Positions 7,942-15,394 of a stretch of 30,313 nt of DNA are shown here, piece after piece. The stretch is from Halieaceae bacterium (GTDB lineage Bacteria; Pseudomonadota; Gammaproteobacteria; Pseudomonadales; Halieaceae). Position 1 is the stretch's first letter. The number at the start of each line of letters is the position of its first letter. Under the pieces are notes generated by a model that was not told where the DNA came from, did no database searches, and saw only the letters and a program-made list of their open reading frames with translations. The position numbers and the translations under genes were made by a program. The DNA lies in NCBI GenBank assembly GCA_011523115.1, contig WTHO01000141.1, positions 1 to 30,313 of the forward strand, in the 5' to 3' direction.

Positions 7942-8880
7942 TCATTGAGTGAGCGCGTCGATGAACGAGGAGAGTGTTACTTGCACCCAGTCTGGGTGGC
8001 AAACATGCGCCGCCACATGCGACCCCCAACGGCCTTTGCCGGCTAAACAAGGATCGGCTGGCTGGATCGGAGGGACGGGTTTCAGCATGACCTGCCGGTT
8101 GCTACCCGCCAGTTCAGCGGCAAAGGGCGACCTCGTCACCGGGTCGTCCCAATCCTGTAAGAGCAGAATGGGTATATCGAGTTGGGCGGCCAGACGGAGT
8201 GGGCTCTTTGGCCCATGAGGCAGGGCATAGCGGTGAATGGCGGCGCGCGCGGCGACCGCAAAGAAAGGCGCAGGAATGCCGGTATTCACCTGGCCGCCTG
8301 TCATCAGGCTATCGAACACGTCGAGCTGAGGGTCCAGAAGAATCATCCCATCGATGCGTAACCCGTTTGCGGCTGCATGAATGGCAGCGCTGCCCCCCAT
8401 GGAAGCCCCCAGAACGAGACGTGGCAGCTCAGAAGCCTGATGGGCGTCGAGCCAGTTGCCGGCCGCGATCACATCACGCCACTCTGTGGCACCCATGCGC
8501 AACCTGCCGTCGGTGACGGGCGACTTGCCGTGGTTGCGCAGGTCCATTGTGACGACCGATACGCCCAGTTCGTTCAGGGTGCGGTAAAAGTCAAGGGAGC
8601 CGACGAACTCTGATATGCGGTTCGAACCTGCGCCGTGCACAAAAATCAGTTCGGCCCGCGGCCGTTCAGCGGGGATCCACCACGCTCTGAGAAGCAGCTC
8701 ATCGCTGGGTATCAGCGTTGATTCGAACGCCAGCCCGCGGTCGCCGGGATCGACATCGATCCAATAGGGTGAGGTGGCCACCATATAGGGCGGCGCTAAC
8801 ACGAGGGATAGCCCGACCCAGCTGATAAACAGACCGACACCACCGAGGCTCAGCCATCGAGGCAACTGCTGGCTATGCAT
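7942..8880 (-). CDS. Membrane-anchored alpha/beta hydrolase
   Basis: 312 aa. An N-terminal hydrophobic segment (about 11-32) would anchor the protein in, or send it across, the inner membrane. The hydrolase core shows HGAGSNR (82-88, oxyanion loop), DLRNHGKS (113-120), nucleophile elbow LGASMGG with Ser160, a probable acid in QDWDDP (about D245/246), and His288 in GSHVAAH. This is the FrsA/serine aminopeptidase-like hydrolase group; the substrate is unknown. It follows the acyltransferase gene by 6 nt on the same strand, so a shared role in lipid or acyl-ester turnover is inferred. No strong ribosome-binding site is visible, consistent with coupling to the upstream gene. Confidence 0.8.
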   Translation of the reverse strand: MHSQQLPRWLSLGGVGLFISWVGLSLVLAPPYMVATSPYWIDVDPGDRGLAFESTLIPSDELLLRAWWIPAERPRAELIFVHGAGSNRISEFVGSLDFYRTLNELGVSVVTMDLRNHGKSPVTDGRLRMGATEWRDVIAAGNWLDAHQASELPRLVLGASMGGSAAIHAAANGLRIDGMILLDPQLDVFDSLMTGGQVNTGIPAPFFAVAARAAIHRYALPHGPKSPLRLAAQLDIPILLLQDWDDPVTRSPFAAELAGSNRQVMLKPVPPIQPADPCLAGKGRWGSHVAAHVCHPDWVQVTLSSFIDALTQ

Positions 8881-8886
8881 GCCCGA

Positions 8887-9753
8887 TCAGGCTGAGAGGA
8901 CGCGTCTGAGCCAGCTATCCTGATGACGCTCCTGCTCGCGTAATAACAACAGCCGACTGATTTCGCTTTCGATGGCTGAGGCGAATTTTTTCCTCAGCGC
9001 GCTGAGTTTCCTCGTGGAGAGTTCGACGCCTTTGTATTCGGACAAGTCGATAGGCTTACCAATGGCAAAGTAGGTGCTCTTGGGTTTGGGCAACGGCCCG
9101 CCCAGTAATCCGGTCGGTATGGGCGGTACAAGGTCAGTCCTGAGATCAGCGGGTAACACCCCGGCCTTCATCAGCCAGTGCGCCAATGGTGAATTCACCA
9201 AGGATTCTGAAGAGATTGCGTGATCATAGTATTCGTCAGGCCCCACTGATGCGACCGGCACCACGGTGTAGCCCGCGCTCGCTGCCAACCTGACGAAACC
9301 ATAGCGCTGCTTCCACTGCAGCTGATAGCGCGCTTCGGGGGGTTTCACCGACTCATAGGCACCGCCCGGATACAGTAACAGGTCATCACCGCGGGCCATC
9401 AATCGTTCGACGATGGCTGCCTGCCCGGACACGCCACCCATAGCATGCGCGACTGCCGCATAGTAGGGGTTGGCGAACAGAGATTTGTCTCCCAGACCTT
9501 TCACATAGCGACCATGGTCGTAATAAAGGTAGAGATGAAAAAGTGCCGCATCGATCGCCATGAAAGCATGATTACCGATGAACAGAGCGGGCTCTTCCGG
9601 CAGATTCTCTAATCCGACAAATCGCGGCTTGAACCAGGCGCGCCCCAGCCCTGCCGCTGCAGCGACCTGAGGGGCAATAGGCATGCCATAACGGGATATG
9701 TACTCGACGTACCCATCGGGTTCTGCCTGTGGACAAGGAGCTCGACTGACCAT
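8887..9753 (-). CDS. Lysophospholipid acyltransferase (LPLAT/PlsC-like)
   Basis: 288 aa acyltransferase of the PlsC superfamily, closest in layout to the DGAT/TMEM68-like subgroup. GNHAFMAIDA (60-69) is the catalytic block; spacing is H-x5-D rather than the canonical H-x4-D, which fits that subgroup. LLYPGGAYES (126-135) matches the phosphate/glycerol-binding FPGG.RE block. VPVASVGPDEYYD and a late PxPTGLLGG segment also fit. The enzyme would transfer an acyl chain onto a glycerol or lysophospholipid acceptor at the membrane surface. It has no obvious transmembrane helix but several amphipathic stretches. A GAGG is about 10 nt before the ATG. It is the promoter-proximal gene of a pair with the alpha/beta hydrolase. 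Confidence 0.8.
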   Translation of the reverse strand: MVSRAPCPQAEPDGYVEYISRYGMPIAPQVAAAAGLGRAWFKPRFVGLENLPEEPALFIGNHAFMAIDAALFHLYLYYDHGRYVKGLGDKSLFANPYYAAVAHAMGGVSGQAAIVERLMARGDDLLLYPGGAYESVKPPEARYQLQWKQRYGFVRLAASAGYTVVPVASVGPDEYYDHAISSESLVNSPLAHWLMKAGVLPADLRTDLVPPIPTGLLGGPLPKPKSTYFAIGKPIDLSEYKGVELSTRKLSALRKKFASAIESEISRLLLLREQERHQDSWLRRVLSA

Positions 9754-9903
9754 GAATTACTGCCTCTGTGACGGTATTGAGCTTAGCAAAACTGCCGGAC
9801 TATTTTAGGCGTAGTAATGCAAGTCTCAGTTGAAAGCAAAAGCCTTCAGTGCAAACCCTCATCCTTGGCTCTCCCCTAAATCCATGCCTCAAGCCACTTC
9901 TCG

Positions 9904-10809
9904 ATGACTGAACCCGGATCCTCGGTGACTGGACCAGGGCTCAAGCATTGGGCGCTACTCGGTTACCTCGTGCTCGTGTGGGGCTTCGCCTTCGCCCTGA
10001 TTGCGGTGGCGCTGGAACGCTTTCACCCGATTTTTATTGTTTGGAGTCGCCTGCTTATGGGGGCGCTGGTGATGTGGTGTGTGTGGCGGTGGCACGCTGG
10101 CGTATGGACGCTGGGGCGAGAGTGGTGGCCGCGCCTCGCCATGCTCAGCATGACCGGCAATATCATTCCATTTTCTCTGATCGCCTGGGCCGAGCAGTCT
10201 GTGCCTTCTGCCGAGGTTGGCATCCTCATGGCGTTAATGCCTATTGCGACTCTGATCCTTGCGCACTGGTTGCTTGACCACGAGCCTTTGACTTTGCACC
10301 GCTTGGCGGGGGTGGCAGTGGGCTTCGTCGGCGTTCTGCTACTGGTGGGAGAGGACCTGTTCTCCCAAACGGCGAGTGGACAATGGCCCGGGCAGGTGGC
10401 AACGTTACTGGCGACGCTGAGTTACGCCTTCAACGGTGTTTATGCCAAAAGGCTTCCGCCCGCAAATCCCGTTGCGCTGTCCCTCGGTAGCCTGCTAGTC
10501 GGTAGCTTGGTCTTGGCGTTGCCGGCGCTGTGGCTGCAGCTCAACGGGCCGGGTTGGGCGCCCACTGTGCCATCTGTTACGGCGTTGCTGGTGCTCGGCG
10601 CGCTGGGCACGGGCGTTGCTACGTGGTCCTACTTTATTGTGGTGACTGAGCGCGGTCCCGCTTTTCTCTCGACCATCAATTACTTGATACCTGCGGTGGC
10701 GTTTATCGCCGGCACGGCGCTGCTGTCAGAACCTTGGGGCTGGGAGCATTTATTGGCATTGGCGCTGATCCTGACTGGGGTGTGGCTGATTCAGGCTCGC
10801 AGAGCATAA
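9904..10809 (+). CDS. EamA/DMT-family transporter
   Basis: 301 aa with about ten evenly spaced hydrophobic helices in two repeats (about 15-150 and 155-298), the RhaT/EamA drug-metabolite transporter layout. LVLVWGFAFALIAVAL near the N-terminus and NIIPFSLIAWAEQ around 79-91 are typical of the family, as is the second-half TGVATWSYFIVV with GPAFLSTINYLIPAVAF. It probably exports a small metabolite such as an amino acid or a purine; substrate cannot be assigned. It starts at the ATG at 9904 with no clear ribosome-binding site. It is divergent from the acyltransferase gene and converges with the HAD gene. Confidence 0.85.
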   Translation: MTEPGSSVTGPGLKHWALLGYLVLVWGFAFALIAVALERFHPIFIVWSRLLMGALVMWCVWRWHAGVWTLGREWWPRLAMLSMTGNIIPFSLIAWAEQSVPSAEVGILMALMPIATLILAHWLLDHEPLTLHRLAGVAVGFVGVLLLVGEDLFSQTASGQWPGQVATLLATLSYAFNGVYAKRLPPANPVALSLGSLLVGSLVLALPALWLQLNGPGWAPTVPSVTALLVLGALGTGVATWSYFIVVTERGPAFLSTINYLIPAVAFIAGTALLSEPWGWEHLLALALILTGVWLIQARRA

Positions 10810-10844
10810 GCACAGCGTGGGCACGCGCACACAGGCAGCGGCAG

Positions 10845-11699
10845 CTACTCTAAATCGAATCGCTGTCGTAAAAATCGCGCAACACCATCTTCATCATGAT
10901 GGCCGATCACCTCGTCCGCCGCATCGAGAATGACAGGGTCTGCGTTGGCGGGTGCGTAGCACTCCGTGGCGCATTCGAACATGCTGAGATCATTGTCACC
11001 GTCTCCAAAGGCGATGACATGCTCCACATCCAGCTCTGACCGCAAATGATTGATTGCATTGCCTTTGCTGCCCAGGCTGTGGTGGATATCAACCCAGTGG
11101 AGGGCGGCGTTTTGGGCCGCGTGCTCGCCCATTTCTCGCTCATGAATCGCAACGCCAGAATAGGCAACAAGATGCTGCTCCTCCGCGATGCTTGCTCTCA
11201 CTTTGTCCACTGCCAGTGCACTCCCCAACGAGAAAACATTAATGACGCTGATTTCGTCGGGCATTTCAGTGAGAGGCATTAATGGGAGGTGCCGCTCCGC
11301 CTCAAACAGGTCGGCCAGCTTATGCTCGCTCTTGCTTTTAAGCGGGCCGTGATAGAGCACGTGCCGCTGCCCCGCCTGCAAGGAAAAAACGAAAGGGGTG
11401 AGGTCGTTGAGCGTGAAGGCTGCCAAAACATGCCACACCTCCTCGCGGGTCAGTAAATGATGGTGGCTATAGCGCTCTTCTGCGGGCGACCAAATAATCG
11501 CGCCGTTCTTGAGGATCATTGGCAAGGTGAAGTAGTGGTCCCTGAGGGGAGCGGCGGCTGCCTGAAGCGTCCGCCCCGTGGCCACGGTGTAGGGGATGCG
11601 CTTAGCTCTCATCAGGGCCAGCGTGTCCGCGGTGTAGCCGGATATTTTCGAGGTTTTATCCAGCAGGGTACCGTCGAGGTCGAAAACGACCAGCGTCAT
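10845..11699 (-). CDS. Cof-type HAD-IIB phosphatase
   Basis: 284 aa haloacid-dehalogenase-superfamily hydrolase. Motif I is VVFDLDGTLL, with nucleophile D7 and acid D9. Motif II is the Thr/Ser of VATGRT (39-44), motif III is the Lys in GSKGNAI (about K212), and motif IV is FGDGDNDLSMFE (231-242). A large cap domain (about 80-190) of Cof/YbiV type lies between motifs II and III. Members dephosphorylate sugar phosphates, phosphorylated cofactor intermediates or pyridoxal phosphate; substrate is unknown here. GGAG about 8 nt upstream supports the ATG at 11699. It begins 45 nt after the DUF3501 gene on the same strand with no terminator visible, so it may be cotranscribed with that module. Confidence 0.85.
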   Translation of the reverse strand: MTLVVFDLDGTLLDKTSKISGYTADTLALMRAKRIPYTVATGRTLQAAAAPLRDHYFTLPMILKNGAIIWSPAEERYSHHHLLTREEVWHVLAAFTLNDLTPFVFSLQAGQRHVLYHGPLKSKSEHKLADLFEAERHLPLMPLTEMPDEISVINVFSLGSALAVDKVRASIAEEQHLVAYSGVAIHEREMGEHAAQNAALHWVDIHHSLGSKGNAINHLRSELDVEHVIAFGDGDNDLSMFECATECYAPANADPVILDAADEVIGHHDEDGVARFLRQRFDLE

Positions 11700-11744
11700 C
11701 GTCTCGACTCCGACGATAGATTCACTAATGGTATCAAGCTGCGC

Positions 11745-12341
11745 TCAATGTTCGGTCACCACCAGGTCCGCCACGAGAGAGTCTCTGATTGCCGACGGCA
11801 CTTCGTACCGCTCCAGAGGGTAGCTAGGGTGATCGATTCCCGCATAAAGGGTTGCCCCATCTTTCAGCGCATTGATCTGTTCCGGCGTCACCTCGAAACG
11901 GAGAAAGTGCACCGATGCGGTTTTGTCCGCCGTGGTGCGATCGAGATCCTCGTCAGCAATCGGCACAATCCGGTCCATATCATCCACTTGTAACCACACT
12001 TGGTCCTCTATGCCGATCATCTCGCCCAAACGCACGGCGCGTTGTGCCGGGTCAGGAATTTCAATCATGAAGGTGGCTTTCCAGTTATGGCCATCTGGGA
12101 TCAGCGGGTTGTAGGCGCTCAGTTCCTCTTCAATCCCCTCAGCTTCAAATACTCGCTCAATGCGCAGCATTTCCTGTATCTGGTAGCGAATGGTCGTTGC
12201 GTCTTCAAAGTAAAGTCGCGCGTGTTCGCCGAGCGCCAGCTGGCGATTCTTTTTGTGGGCCATGACCTCAGCGCGAAAATCGGCGCGCCGGGTCGCATAC
12301 TCCTCGAGGCTCCACAGGTCGTCGCGTGTCAGGTGTGTCAT
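11745..12341 (-). CDS. DUF3501 family protein
   Basis: 198 aa from the ATG at 12341, chosen because GAGGA lies 7 nt upstream. An in-frame ATG at 12371 would add ten residues but has no ribosome-binding site. The protein matches the DUF3501 family: an N-terminal MTHLTRDDLWSLEEYATRR-like opening, a KKNRQLALGEHARLYFED segment, and a C-terminal HFLRFEVTPEQI region. It has no cysteines, signal peptide or membrane helix and is acidic. Function is not established. The family is typically found beside a rubrerythrin and a GlpC-like iron-sulfur protein, exactly the neighbours here, so it is probably a partner in that redox module. It lies 39 nt after the iron-sulfur gene. Confidence 0.85.
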   Translation of the reverse strand: MTHLTRDDLWSLEEYATRRADFRAEVMAHKKNRQLALGEHARLYFEDATTIRYQIQEMLRIERVFEAEGIEEELSAYNPLIPDGHNWKATFMIEIPDPAQRAVRLGEMIGIEDQVWLQVDDMDRIVPIADEDLDRTTADKTASVHFLRFEVTPEQINALKDGATLYAGIDHPSYPLERYEVPSAIRDSLVADLVVTEH

Positions 12342-12380
12342 CACAGGTTCCTCAATTTTGCGGATGTTCATTGTAGGGGA

Positions 12381-13703
12381 TTACAAGCCGTACGCTTCTC
12401 TGAGAAGCGTCATGGGGTGTTCTGCTTTGGAGACCTTTTCAGCGAGATGCGCGATGTGCTCCCCAGCCATGGGACAGTCGCTGATGAACCGGTCGGGCGC
12501 TTGCTCATCGACTTTACGCACGGTCGGCCGCGCTATTTTCACGGATTTGTCTCGAGTCTCTTTCTTCACTGCATAGGTGCCGTCGTGCCCGGAGCATCGC
12601 TCATACGCTGTCACGTCGCTGTCCGCGATCAGATTCAGCACGTCGCGGGTTTTGAGCCCAATGTTTTGCACGCGCTGATGACAGGCAACCTGATAGGCGA
12701 CGTTGCCAAGGGCCGATTGAAAGTCCGTGTTGAGCGCATCACCCTTATGCCGCGCCCACAGGTACTCAAAGGGGTCGTAGAAGGCTTTCTGTACTTTGAT
12801 GACGTCCGGGTCATCGGGGTACATCAGCGGCAATTCCTGTTTGTACATCAGCACACAGGAGGGGATGGGGGCAGTGAGGTCGTAGCCCTCGTCAACCAAT
12901 TTCGCCAATACCGGAATGTTGGCCTGCTTGAGCGCGTCGACGCTGTCGAGATCACCCAGCTCGAGCTTTGGCATGCCGCAGCACTTCTCCTTGGGCACGA
13001 TGTCAATGTGAATCCCGTTGTGTTGAAAAACCTTTACGAAATCCTCGCCGACATCGGGGCTGTTGTAGTTGCCGTAGCAGGTTGCGTAAAGCGCGACTTT
13101 ACCGGTGGTATTGCCCACCTTCTGAGGCTCCTGCGGGACCAATAGTGGCTTAACGCGCTTTCGCAGTGTCTTGCTGTGCAGCTTGGGGAGAGGTGCTTCG
13201 TGGTGGATGTCCATTCCCGCAGATAGCGCTTTTCGGAAAGCGCCCGTCTTGTTGAGCGCGTTCACGGTGATGTCCACCAAGGGAATGGAGGTTGTCGACA
13301 ACAAGCGGTCAGTGCTGGTCAACGTCCGGTCCCTCAGTGAGGCGCCCTCGGTTTTGAAACGCTGGGCTTTGGCGCGCAGCATCAGATGCGGGAAATCCAC
13401 ATTAAATTCATGTGGTGGCACATAGGGGCACTTTGTCAGGTAACACAGATCACAGAGGTAGCATTGTTCCGCCACCTTGCCGTAGTCGGCCGTGTCCACG
13501 CCGTCGACTTCCATAGTGTCTGATTCGTCAATCAGATCAAACAAAGTGGGGAAGGCATCGCACAGACTGACGCAACGCCTGCAGCCGTGACAAACGTCAA
13601 AAACCCGCTCTAATTCCTTGTTTAGGGATGACTTGTCCCAAAAATCATCGTTTTTCCAATCCAACGGGTGGCGTGTGGGTGCGTCGATGCTGCCTTCTCT
13701 CAT
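12381..13703 (-). CDS. GlpC/HdrD-like (Fe-S)-binding oxidoreductase subunit
   Basis: 440 aa. The N-terminal ferredoxin-like domain carries two cysteine clusters, C38/C41/C44/C48 (CHGCRRCVSLC) and C81/C84/C87/C92 (CYLCDLCYLTKCP), each suited to a [4Fe-4S] centre. The C-terminal half has two cysteine-rich (CCG-type) units: TCYGNY with EKCCGMP, and ACHQR with ERCSGHDG, as in GlpC, heterodisulfide reductase subunit D and LutA-like proteins. It has no membrane helix and no FAD/FMN domain, so it is an electron-transfer subunit needing a partner. It sits between rubrerythrin and DUF3501, and by inference shuttles electrons to rubrerythrin. The ATG lacks a clear ribosome-binding site. The gene follows two hairpins downstream of rubrerythrin. 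Confidence 0.87.
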   Translation of the reverse strand: MREGSIDAPTRHPLDWKNDDFWDKSSLNKELERVFDVCHGCRRCVSLCDAFPTLFDLIDESDTMEVDGVDTADYGKVAEQCYLCDLCYLTKCPYVPPHEFNVDFPHLMLRAKAQRFKTEGASLRDRTLTSTDRLLSTTSIPLVDITVNALNKTGAFRKALSAGMDIHHEAPLPKLHSKTLRKRVKPLLVPQEPQKVGNTTGKVALYATCYGNYNSPDVGEDFVKVFQHNGIHIDIVPKEKCCGMPKLELGDLDSVDALKQANIPVLAKLVDEGYDLTAPIPSCVLMYKQELPLMYPDDPDVIKVQKAFYDPFEYLWARHKGDALNTDFQSALGNVAYQVACHQRVQNIGLKTRDVLNLIADSDVTAYERCSGHDGTYAVKKETRDKSVKIARPTVRKVDEQAPDRFISDCPMAGEHIAHLAEKVSKAEHPMTLLREAYGL

Positions 13704-13751
13704 GGCAATAAAAACTCTTAATTCAAAAAAACGTCAAGACAGTCTTTTCAG

Positions 13752-13774
13752 TACGAGCGGGGGGCGGGCTCGTA
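13752..13774 (-). other. Second hairpin upstream of the iron-sulfur gene
   Basis: A 7-bp inverted repeat (TACGAGC 13752-13758, GCTCGTA 13768-13774) with a G-rich 9-nt loop lies between the rubrerythrin terminator and the iron-sulfur gene. On the minus strand it is not followed by a T-run, so it is not a clear terminator. It could protect or process the downstream mRNA. Function is unknown. Confidence 0.4.
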
Positions 13775-13790
13775 TTAAAAACTGATGGGT

Positions 13791-13824
13791 AGAAAAAGCG
13801 AGGGGAGCGAATACGCTCCCCTCG
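13791..13824 (-). terminator. Intrinsic terminator after rubrerythrin
   Basis: A perfect 11-bp inverted repeat (13799-13809 and 13814-13824, CGAGGGGAGCG paired with its complement) encloses an AATA loop. Read on the minus strand it is followed by C then TTTTT (13797-13793), the form of a rho-independent terminator. It starts 23 nt past the rubrerythrin stop. The iron-sulfur gene lies beyond it on the same strand, so it would reduce expression of the distal genes relative to rubrerythrin. Confidence 0.8.
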
Positions 13825-13847
13825 GTGCCTTCGAGCGATATGCTCAA

Positions 13848-14267
13848 TTAGTCTTCGAGATTATCCAGCGCCTTCTGGAAACGATTGGCGTGACTACGCT
13901 CAGCCTTGGCCAGTGTCTCGAACCAGTCGGCAATCTCGTCGAAACCTTCGTCGCGCGCGGTCTTGGCCATGCCAGGGTACATGTCGGTGTACTCATGGGT
14001 TTCGCCGGCGATAGAGGCTTCAAGATTCTTTTTCGTGTCGCCCATTGGCAGGCCCGTGGCGGGATCGCCCACAGCCTCGAGGTACTCGAGGTGACCATGC
14101 GCATGGCCTGTCTCACCTTCTGCAGTTGAGCGGAATACGGCGGCCACGTCGTTGTAGCCCTCAACGTCCGCCTTCGATGCGAAGTAAAGGTAACGTCGAT
14201 TTGCCTGCGACTCGCCCGCAAATGCGTCCTTCAAATTCTGCTCTGTAGCACTGCCTTTCAATTCCAT
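13848..14267 (-). CDS. Rubrerythrin lacking rubredoxin domain
   Basis: 139 aa from the ATG at 14267, which has AGGAG about 8 nt upstream; the frame is open further upstream but without coding character. It is a four-helix ferritin-like diiron protein. Likely iron ligands are E19 (AGES), E52 with H55 (GETGH), E89/E92 (GETHEY) and E123 with H126 (ERSH). Rubrerythrins reduce hydrogen peroxide to water in the cytoplasm. The C-terminal rubredoxin domain with CxxC pairs is absent and there is no cysteine, so electrons must come from a separate donor. It is first in the run with the iron-sulfur and DUF3501 genes, divergent from oxyR, and followed by an intrinsic terminator. Regulation by OxyR is inferred. 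Confidence 0.9.
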   Translation of the reverse strand: MELKGSATEQNLKDAFAGESQANRRYLYFASKADVEGYNDVAAVFRSTAEGETGHAHGHLEYLEAVGDPATGLPMGDTKKNLEASIAGETHEYTDMYPGMAKTARDEGFDEIADWFETLAKAERSHANRFQKALDNLED

Positions 14268-14340
14268 TTCACACTCCTGATATTTTCGAGTTGGGAAGAT
14301 GAGGTCGGCCCAGAAAAGGACCATTGATCTCTCACAGCCC

Positions 14341-14417
14341 AATATACCGAGTTTGCTGAACTTTGGCTTACTGAAAATATAAAAAAAAATGATCGAAAAA
14401 ACCGATTGAGGTAATCT
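14341..14417 (-). promoter_or_regulatory. Probable rubrerythrin promoter with possible OxyR site
   Basis: In the 218-nt gap between rubrerythrin and oxyR, the minus strand reads TATATT (14346-14341), a good -10 hexamer, about 70 nt before the rubrerythrin ATG. No good -35 is seen, as expected for an activator-dependent promoter. Upstream is an A/T-rich stretch (nine A at 14381-14389). At 14392-14417, half-sites ATCG, CGAT and ATCT are spaced exactly 7 nt apart, resembling the OxyR pattern ATAG-N7-CTAT-N7-ATAG with one or two mismatches each. The -10 is moderate and the OxyR site is weak evidence. Confidence 0.35.
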
Positions 14418-14485
14418 GCCGTCGCGCCTCCGTATCAGGCGCGCCAGTGGCGTCAACGCCTGACGTCGAACCGCAAGGAAAAGTC

Positions 14486-15385
14486 ATGCGCCAACCTACG
14501 CTCAAACAACTCCGCTATCTCTGCGCAGTGGCCGAGTATCAGCATTTTGGTCAGGCGGCCACTGCCTGTCATGTCAGCCAAAGCACCTTGAGTGCCGGTG
14601 TTTCGGAGTTGGAGGAGTCGCTCGGCGTCAGTTTGGTGGAGCGCAATAACCGCAGAGTGTTCCTGACATCGCTTGGAGAGGAAGTGGTCGAGCGTGCCCG
14701 GGATTTGCTGGTCAGTGTTGAGGATATGGTCTCGCTCTGCGCCGGCGCCGGTGTGCCTTTTCAGGGTCGTATGCGGATGGGCGTCATTCCCACTGTCGCG
14801 CCCTACCTATTGCCGGGTTTGCTCGGTCAGATCAGGGCGCGTTATCCCGATTTCAAACTGTTTATCCGTGAGGATCTCAGTCAGCCGCTGGTGGACAGCC
14901 TGCTGAGTGGCGAGTTGGACGTTTTGCTTCTCGCGCTGCCTTTCCCTGCCGAACAGGTGGAGGTCATGACACTGTTTGAAGATGAGTTCATGCTGGCCTG
15001 CCCAACAGGCCACCCACTCGCGGCGCGTGCCAGTTTGAGAAGCGCCGATCTCAGAGGCGAATCCCTGCTGCTTCTCGAGGAGGGGCACTGTCTCAGGGAC
15101 CACGCGCTTGAGGCCTGCAAGCTTCGGGACTCTCAAGTTACCGTCCCTTATCAGGCAACCAGTTTGGCCACTATCGTGCAGATGGTGGCCAATGACATTG
15201 GCGTCACGCTGCTACCCGGCATGGCCGTCAGTGCTGGCATCGTCGGTAACGCGCCGCTGACAGTCAGGTCATTTGAACAACCTAATGTCACCCGAAAAAT
15301 CGGGCTCATGTGGCGCAAAAAGACGCCGCGCAGGGTCGAGTTTCGGCAATTGGGCGAGCTGATTGCGGGCCTTATCGGGGCTTAA
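14486..15385 (+). CDS. oxyR: OxyR-type hydrogen peroxide sensor and regulator
   Basis: 299 aa LysR-family regulator from the ATG at 14486 (AAGGAA upstream). The N-terminal winged helix (1-60) contains MRQPTLKQLRYLCAVAEYQH and HVSQSTLSAGVSELE. The C-terminal sensor domain carries the two OxyR redox cysteines, C202 and C211 in GHCLRDHALEAC, with the same 8-residue spacing as C199/C208 of Escherichia coli OxyR. PTVAPYLLP and the TSLATIVQMV segment also match. Oxidation to a disulfide by peroxide activates transcription of defence genes. It is divergent from the rubrerythrin module, its probable local target, and converges with ygiQ 9 nt away. Confidence 0.93.
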   Translation: MRQPTLKQLRYLCAVAEYQHFGQAATACHVSQSTLSAGVSELEESLGVSLVERNNRRVFLTSLGEEVVERARDLLVSVEDMVSLCAGAGVPFQGRMRMGVIPTVAPYLLPGLLGQIRARYPDFKLFIREDLSQPLVDSLLSGELDVLLLALPFPAEQVEVMTLFEDEFMLACPTGHPLAARASLRSADLRGESLLLLEEGHCLRDHALEACKLRDSQVTVPYQATSLATIVQMVANDIGVTLLPGMAVSAGIVGNAPLTVRSFEQPNVTRKIGLMWRKKTPRRVEFRQLGELIAGLIGA

Positions 15386-15394
15386 GCGATCGTA

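Noticed and set aside
9754-9903. The 150-nt divergent gap searched for promoters or small RNA
   Set aside because: No convincing -10/-35 pair, hairpin or repeat could be recognised by eye.
11457-11993. A 178-codon plus-strand frame
   Set aside because: It spans antisense of the HAD and DUF3501 genes and their junction; composition looks like a shadow frame.
12000-13145. A 381-codon open frame on the plus strand
   Set aside because: It runs antisense to the DUF3501 and Fe-S genes, whose families are clear, and its translation shows no recognisable domain. It is a by-product of GC-rich codon use.
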